Positions 60,063 through 64,000 of a DNA stretch of 64,000 nucleotides are shown here, piece by piece; the stretch's first letter is position 1, and each line of letters opens with the position of its first letter. The notes beneath the pieces were generated by a model. The model was not told the origin of the DNA. It searched no databases and saw only the letters and a list, made by a program, of their open reading frames with translations. Both the position numbers and the translations under genes were made by a program. The stretch lies in the NCBI GenBank assembly GCA_030490835.1, contig CM059975.1, forward strand, positions 50,273,174 to 50,337,173. Direction: 5' to 3'. The DNA is from Annona cherimola. Taxonomy: Eukaryota > Streptophyta > Magnoliopsida > Magnoliales > Annonaceae.

Positions 60063-62363
60063 CTTCAAAAACAAAGAACAGGGGTAAAGAATATTTTTCT
60101 ACTTCCAAAGTCAAATAGTACAAAAACTGAAAGAATTAAGATTACAACAAACAATAATATATTATTAAACCTAAAATAACATCAGATATCAATGAAAAAT
60201 TTGTCAGCAAAGAAGATACATCAGAAAAAAAGATTAAGAAAACAATCTGTGTGAAAATTGAATATAGTTATATATGTGTCACCATGTCTTTCTTGCATCC
60301 ATTGTGTAACCCTTAGTATGATTAGTCATGTATAAGCAAATACATCCTTGACCTCTACTGGAACTATGGAGACCTCAGGTCAATTTTGACAACTTTTGGA
60401 GAAAAAATGAGAGAAATTCTGAGTAATATGATGTGGGAAGGACATTGGTATACTATTTAAGCACTGAGAGATGAAAATGAGATTGCTACTGGATTTATAC
60501 ATACGTAAGGAAATACATCCATAGTGCCAATAACAATGTCGATTTTAGTGGTTACCTTATTTTGGGACCACCTTGATGATTAAACTAAAATCTAATCTGC
60601 TCACCACAATTTGGGACAACCCCAATCAGCTCAGTAATAAAATAATATCTAAACTAAAAAAGGAAATTATATGAAAATAAAGAGAATAAATAATCATAAA
60701 ATACTTGACATTCTATGCAGCTTAAATAAGACAAAAAATCATATGAACAATGTGCAGCAGCAATCATCACACAAAATTAGAAAAGCATAGCATTGTCTAC
60801 AACGAAAGCAATATCTCAGTTAATTTTCTTTAGAGAAAAACGACTCTCTACAAGGAGTTCTCTAGTCGAAGGCATTATATTTTCCTGTTAAAATAAAAAC
60901 CATTCCCTTGCTACATTTTTTCCCGAAGCAAGTTCACCAGATCAATTATGGTGAATATTTCAACAGTACAATCATGTTTAGGGTTACTTGTATCCATTCC
61001 AACTCTTTCAGAAGTCTTGCATTTATGCCAACGATTTTTGAAGAGCTCTTCGTCTACACAACCACTGTTAGTTTCCACCATAACAACTAAAAAAAGCCAT
61101 TCAATATTCCATTGAGAGCAGGCTCGTTTGGACAGCTTGCACTGAGTGCTTTTTTTTTTTTTATTGTCACTATGTGTTAATTTTAATACAGAATAAAAAT
61201 GTTATTCTATGGAGACAAATTTTGTTTTCTAGTTTGTACTCATTTCATTTTGTTTGACAACTCATATTGCATTATTCATCAAATGAGATATTTCATCTCT
61301 TGCTTGGAATAAGATTGTTTACTCTGTATAAATGTATTTCCTAACATTTTAAGCTAAATATTAATGATATATTAATCATTAATCATTTGTGAATTCTTAT
61401 AAGCCATGGAATTAAACATTTGAGTTTAGGATTAGAAATGAAACTACTGCACAATCTTTTATTTTATAGGATGCCACGTCATTTGTCAGATGAATAATTA
61501 ACGAGTATTTTGTGTTAAAGCCTATGCTAATATCTCCATGTGTATAAATGCCAAGAGAATCTAAGTCCCAATCTTTATTTCATACATGTTCTTAGGCCAC
61601 ATTGGATATATTCAAGAATTTTTTTTTTTTTGGCATTATCTATCTTACAGATAAAAATACAAAAGCTATATATGTCCCTTATTAGGTGAGAATATGTTGT
61701 CATTTTTTCAATTTTTTTTGCTTCTAATCTATCATAGGTTTGAATAACAAGAAAATTTCCTTACCTAAGAAGAGAGGAACAAAGTTCGAATAGGAGGGGG
61801 AAAAAAAAAAGAAAGAAAGAAAGAAAGCATGCAGCCCTGTCATTATAGTATAAAATTTTATATTTAGAAAAAAGTATAAAAGATTGAGCAATCATGGCAT
61901 GAAATTTATATGGTTTTGGCTCGTTTGGCTCATGCCTTTTTTAAAAGAAATCATTTATTTGCACCCATTTTTTCCATAAGTCGGCTTCCATAACTAAAGG
62001 TAAATAATTTACTTTTAATATACGGACTTCCAGTAAAAGAAGACCTAGTATCATGCTATATAGTTGGAACAGGTCTCTGTTAGGTGGATGGTCTAGATCC
62101 TAAGTATGCGAATCTAAAACAAAACAAATTTCCTGGGAGGATTTCTCACTTATAGTAATTTTTTGACCCTTTCCAAGCATAGACATCATGAACACATTGA
62201 ACTGATTGCATGTCACTCTTATGACTCGTATATTTATTTTTAAAGTTCAATGGTTACATATTCGTTCTCAGATGGTCTCAGATTTTGTAGACTATACAAA
62301 TTTCTAATGAAAGTAATTCTTTGAATTTAAAATAAACACAACTGCATGACACTTTTACAGTTA

Positions 62364-62639
62364 GGACATGTTTGTTCAACACAAAAACATTTCAAACCAA
62401 AACTTTTCACTCTCCACAACTACCCATTTTTAATCATTTTTTCGCATCTTCTCATACAACTACCCTATCTTTTAATTATTTCTATACAACTATCCATACG
62501 ACTAACTATTCTATTTCAACTTTATTCTCTTTACTCCTCATCATTCTCCCTACCATATTACATCATTTTCACCCAATTCAAAAATTTTTACACTAAAAAC
62601 TTTTCATCCAGAAGTTTTATCACTTCCCACACACAAATA
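62364..62639. mobile_element. Tourist-type MITE, about 276 bp
   Basis: Left end TTA/GGACATGTTTGTTCAAC; interior CTCTCCACAACTACCC, TATACAACTATCC and CACTCCTCATCATT-like text match 33564-33844. The right end (CCCACACACAAAT) is diverged and its TTA is unclear. Two overlapping long open frames here are MITE sequence, not genes. Confidence 0.7.
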
Positions 62640-62658
62640 TAATTAATCACACACTAGA

Positions 62659-62894
62659 TGTTTAAGATTAGAGCTCCTTTGTAGTTGGATTTAATTATGA
62701 GTTTCTAACACAGCAATGGGAAGAATATTGACTATTGAATATCAATGATTAATTATCTCCTTGTTACTAGCACCCCATGTTTAAGATTGGAGCTCCTTTA
62801 TAGTTGGATTTAATTATAAGTTTCTAACACAACAATGGGAAGAATATTGACTATTTAATATCAATGATTAATTATCTCCTTGTTACCGGCACTG
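62659..62894. repeat. Tandem pair, 118-bp period
   Basis: ATGTTTAAGATTAGAGCTCC at 62659 recurs at 62777 with few changes, through ATTATCTCCTTGTTAC in both units. Confidence 0.9.
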
Positions 62895-62945
62895 CATACT
62901 AAGGACAGTCCTTTTGGAACTTCCATTTGGGGAATCTACATATGT

Positions 62946-63103
62946 GAATTATTTAAAATGAGCTTGGATGTTTTAATATGATTAATTACAACTTACAAGT
63001 TACTAAATGTTGAATCACCAAGCTGAATTATTTAAAATGAGCTTGGATGCTTTAATATGATTAATTACAACTTACAAGTTACTAAATGTTGAATCACCAA
63101 GCT
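62946..63103. repeat. Tandem pair, 79-bp period
   Basis: GAATTATTTAAAATGAGCTT at 62946 and 63025; the units differ at about one base. Confidence 0.92.
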
Positions 63104-63145
63104 ATCTTATTGATCATGGCATTACATATGATGTGACTATCAAAA

Positions 63146-63227
63146 GTAATATGTTGAGATATGGAGAGTTGCTTTTTAAACTAAGGGTAATATATTGAGA
63201 TATGGAGAGTTGCTTTTTAAACTAAGG
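63146..63227. repeat. Tandem pair, 41-bp period
   Basis: GTAATATGTTGAGATATGG at 63146 and GTAATATATTGAGATATGG at 63187. A partial third echo (ATGTTGAGATTTTATATGG) lies near 63600. Confidence 0.9.
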
Positions 63228-64000
63228 GTTTTCTCATTGAACCATGAAATAGGACCTATTTCTTGCATATCAAATCAAGCCTTACATTTAAATCAAATTC
63301 TACTCGAGGTTATATGGTATAAAGCATGGAGATATTCGTCCAATTTTACACCAAGGTTCTCAAAGAAAGAAGAATGCAGAGAACAAGTAGTTTGGCCAGT
63401 TGCCTATTACTATCGAACTCCTTGATGTTAATTACATAATAGCTATAATGTCTAGTTGATGTTAATTACATCACAATTGTATTTCCAAAAAAAATATGGT
63501 AATTGTCCTAGCTTTCAAAATACCCAACACATCTAATTTCAAAAATACCCAACTTCACTCCATGAACCACTAGATGGTCTCCTATCTTTCAAAAGCAATA
63601 TGTTGAGATTTTATATGGAGAAAAGCGGAGAGCATAATGTCTCCTAGTCGAGGCACCAACAGCAACCAAAGCATGTAAGGCCGATCAGAGAAGGGAGGGA
63701 TAAACCCAAGAAGCAGGGGAAGAAGAGGATAACCCTAAAGGGAAAAGGGGAAATAGAGTTAAGAGTTGATGGAGTTCAATAAGGGCAAACCATTTGAATA
63801 ATTTGATTAGGAAAATCATGGGGGCCAAATTGACTTTTCCTCTTGTAGTTGACATTTGCTTATGATGCTTGCAATGACATGAGCATGTATGGAATTTGAG
63901 GTCAAATGCTGGGAGCATTAGAGGAATTATTAAAATGTTGTTGGTATACAAGAAATTAGAAGTAAATGTTCTATGTATAAGAGGAATTTTTCCTTTTTTA

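Larger units (their letters stand above)
60063..64000 (-). other. IDE: Intron of the IDE-like gene, at least 3.9 kb, upstream exon not in view
   Basis: No sequence on the minus strand here reads as the expected preceding part of the protein (a block ending near a QWIFDE-like motif). I therefore take it as intron running off the window. It holds a Tourist-type MITE at 62364-62639, three local tandem duplications at 62659-63227 and otherwise AT-rich unique sequence. Confidence 0.6.

Noticed and set aside
60908..61090. Candidate upstream IDE-like exon
   Set aside because: Neither strand of this stretch gives text expected before LLAICETGFHYQDK, and phase-0 donors with family sequence were not found.
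62346..62642. 98-codon and 74-codon overlapping plus-strand frames
   Set aside because: They coincide with a Tourist-type MITE whose sister copies do not keep the frame.

Overview
The window looks like nuclear DNA of a flowering plant. It is AT-rich, dense in LTR retrotransposons and MITEs, and carries one gene with many small GT-AG exons and kilobase introns. The encoded protein reads as the plant type of insulin-degrading enzyme. The species cannot be named from the sequence.

Region 1-29.5 kb is a nest of retrotransposons with no host gene that I can see. The main player is one Ty1/copia family (SIRE-like by its gag and pol text, initiator-Met-type PBS, LTRs of about 1.7 kb beginning TGTTGG and ending CCAACA). 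It appears as a 3' half with LTR (1919-5005, +), a decayed 5' LTR-gag-protease copy (6670-14735, +), a decayed gag-to-RNase H copy (about 15.8-21.7 kb, -), two solo LTRs with perfect 5-bp target duplications (11775-13497 and 22532-24275, both -), and older remnants (25.03-25.64 kb, 27.24-28.70 kb, and 35.03-36.31 kb inside the gene). Two further families of non-coding LTR-like sequence, probably Ty3/gypsy, fill most of the rest. The clearest is a solo LTR of about 3.3 kb that split the gag-pol of the 6.7-14.7 kb copia copy and was itself split by a copia solo LTR.

Region 29.5-64 kb is the 3' part of a minus-strand gene for an M16-family zinc metallopeptidase, insulin-degrading enzyme-like. 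Fourteen exons join without a frame break into 598 codons that correspond to the non-catalytic C-terminal part of the enzyme. The HxxEH catalytic exons must lie beyond position 64000. Introns reach 8.5 kb and hold a solo LTR, two Mutator-type MITEs with 9-bp target duplications, several Tourist-type MITEs, a broken hAT transposase gene, an LTR-like direct repeat pair and several tandem duplications.

The most interesting structure I found is in the copia LTRs. A doublet of a 34-bp interrupted palindrome (arms AAGTCGCA / TGCGACTT around a central GTCGAC, 39-bp period) sits in each well-preserved LTR. The end of the proximal dyad lies exactly 86 bp from the TATA box in four copies and 85 bp in a fifth. 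In older copies it has decayed mostly by C-to-T/G-to-A change at CpG. It looks like a U3 regulatory module of this retrotransposon family. I found no prokaryotic features, CRISPR arrays or RNA genes.
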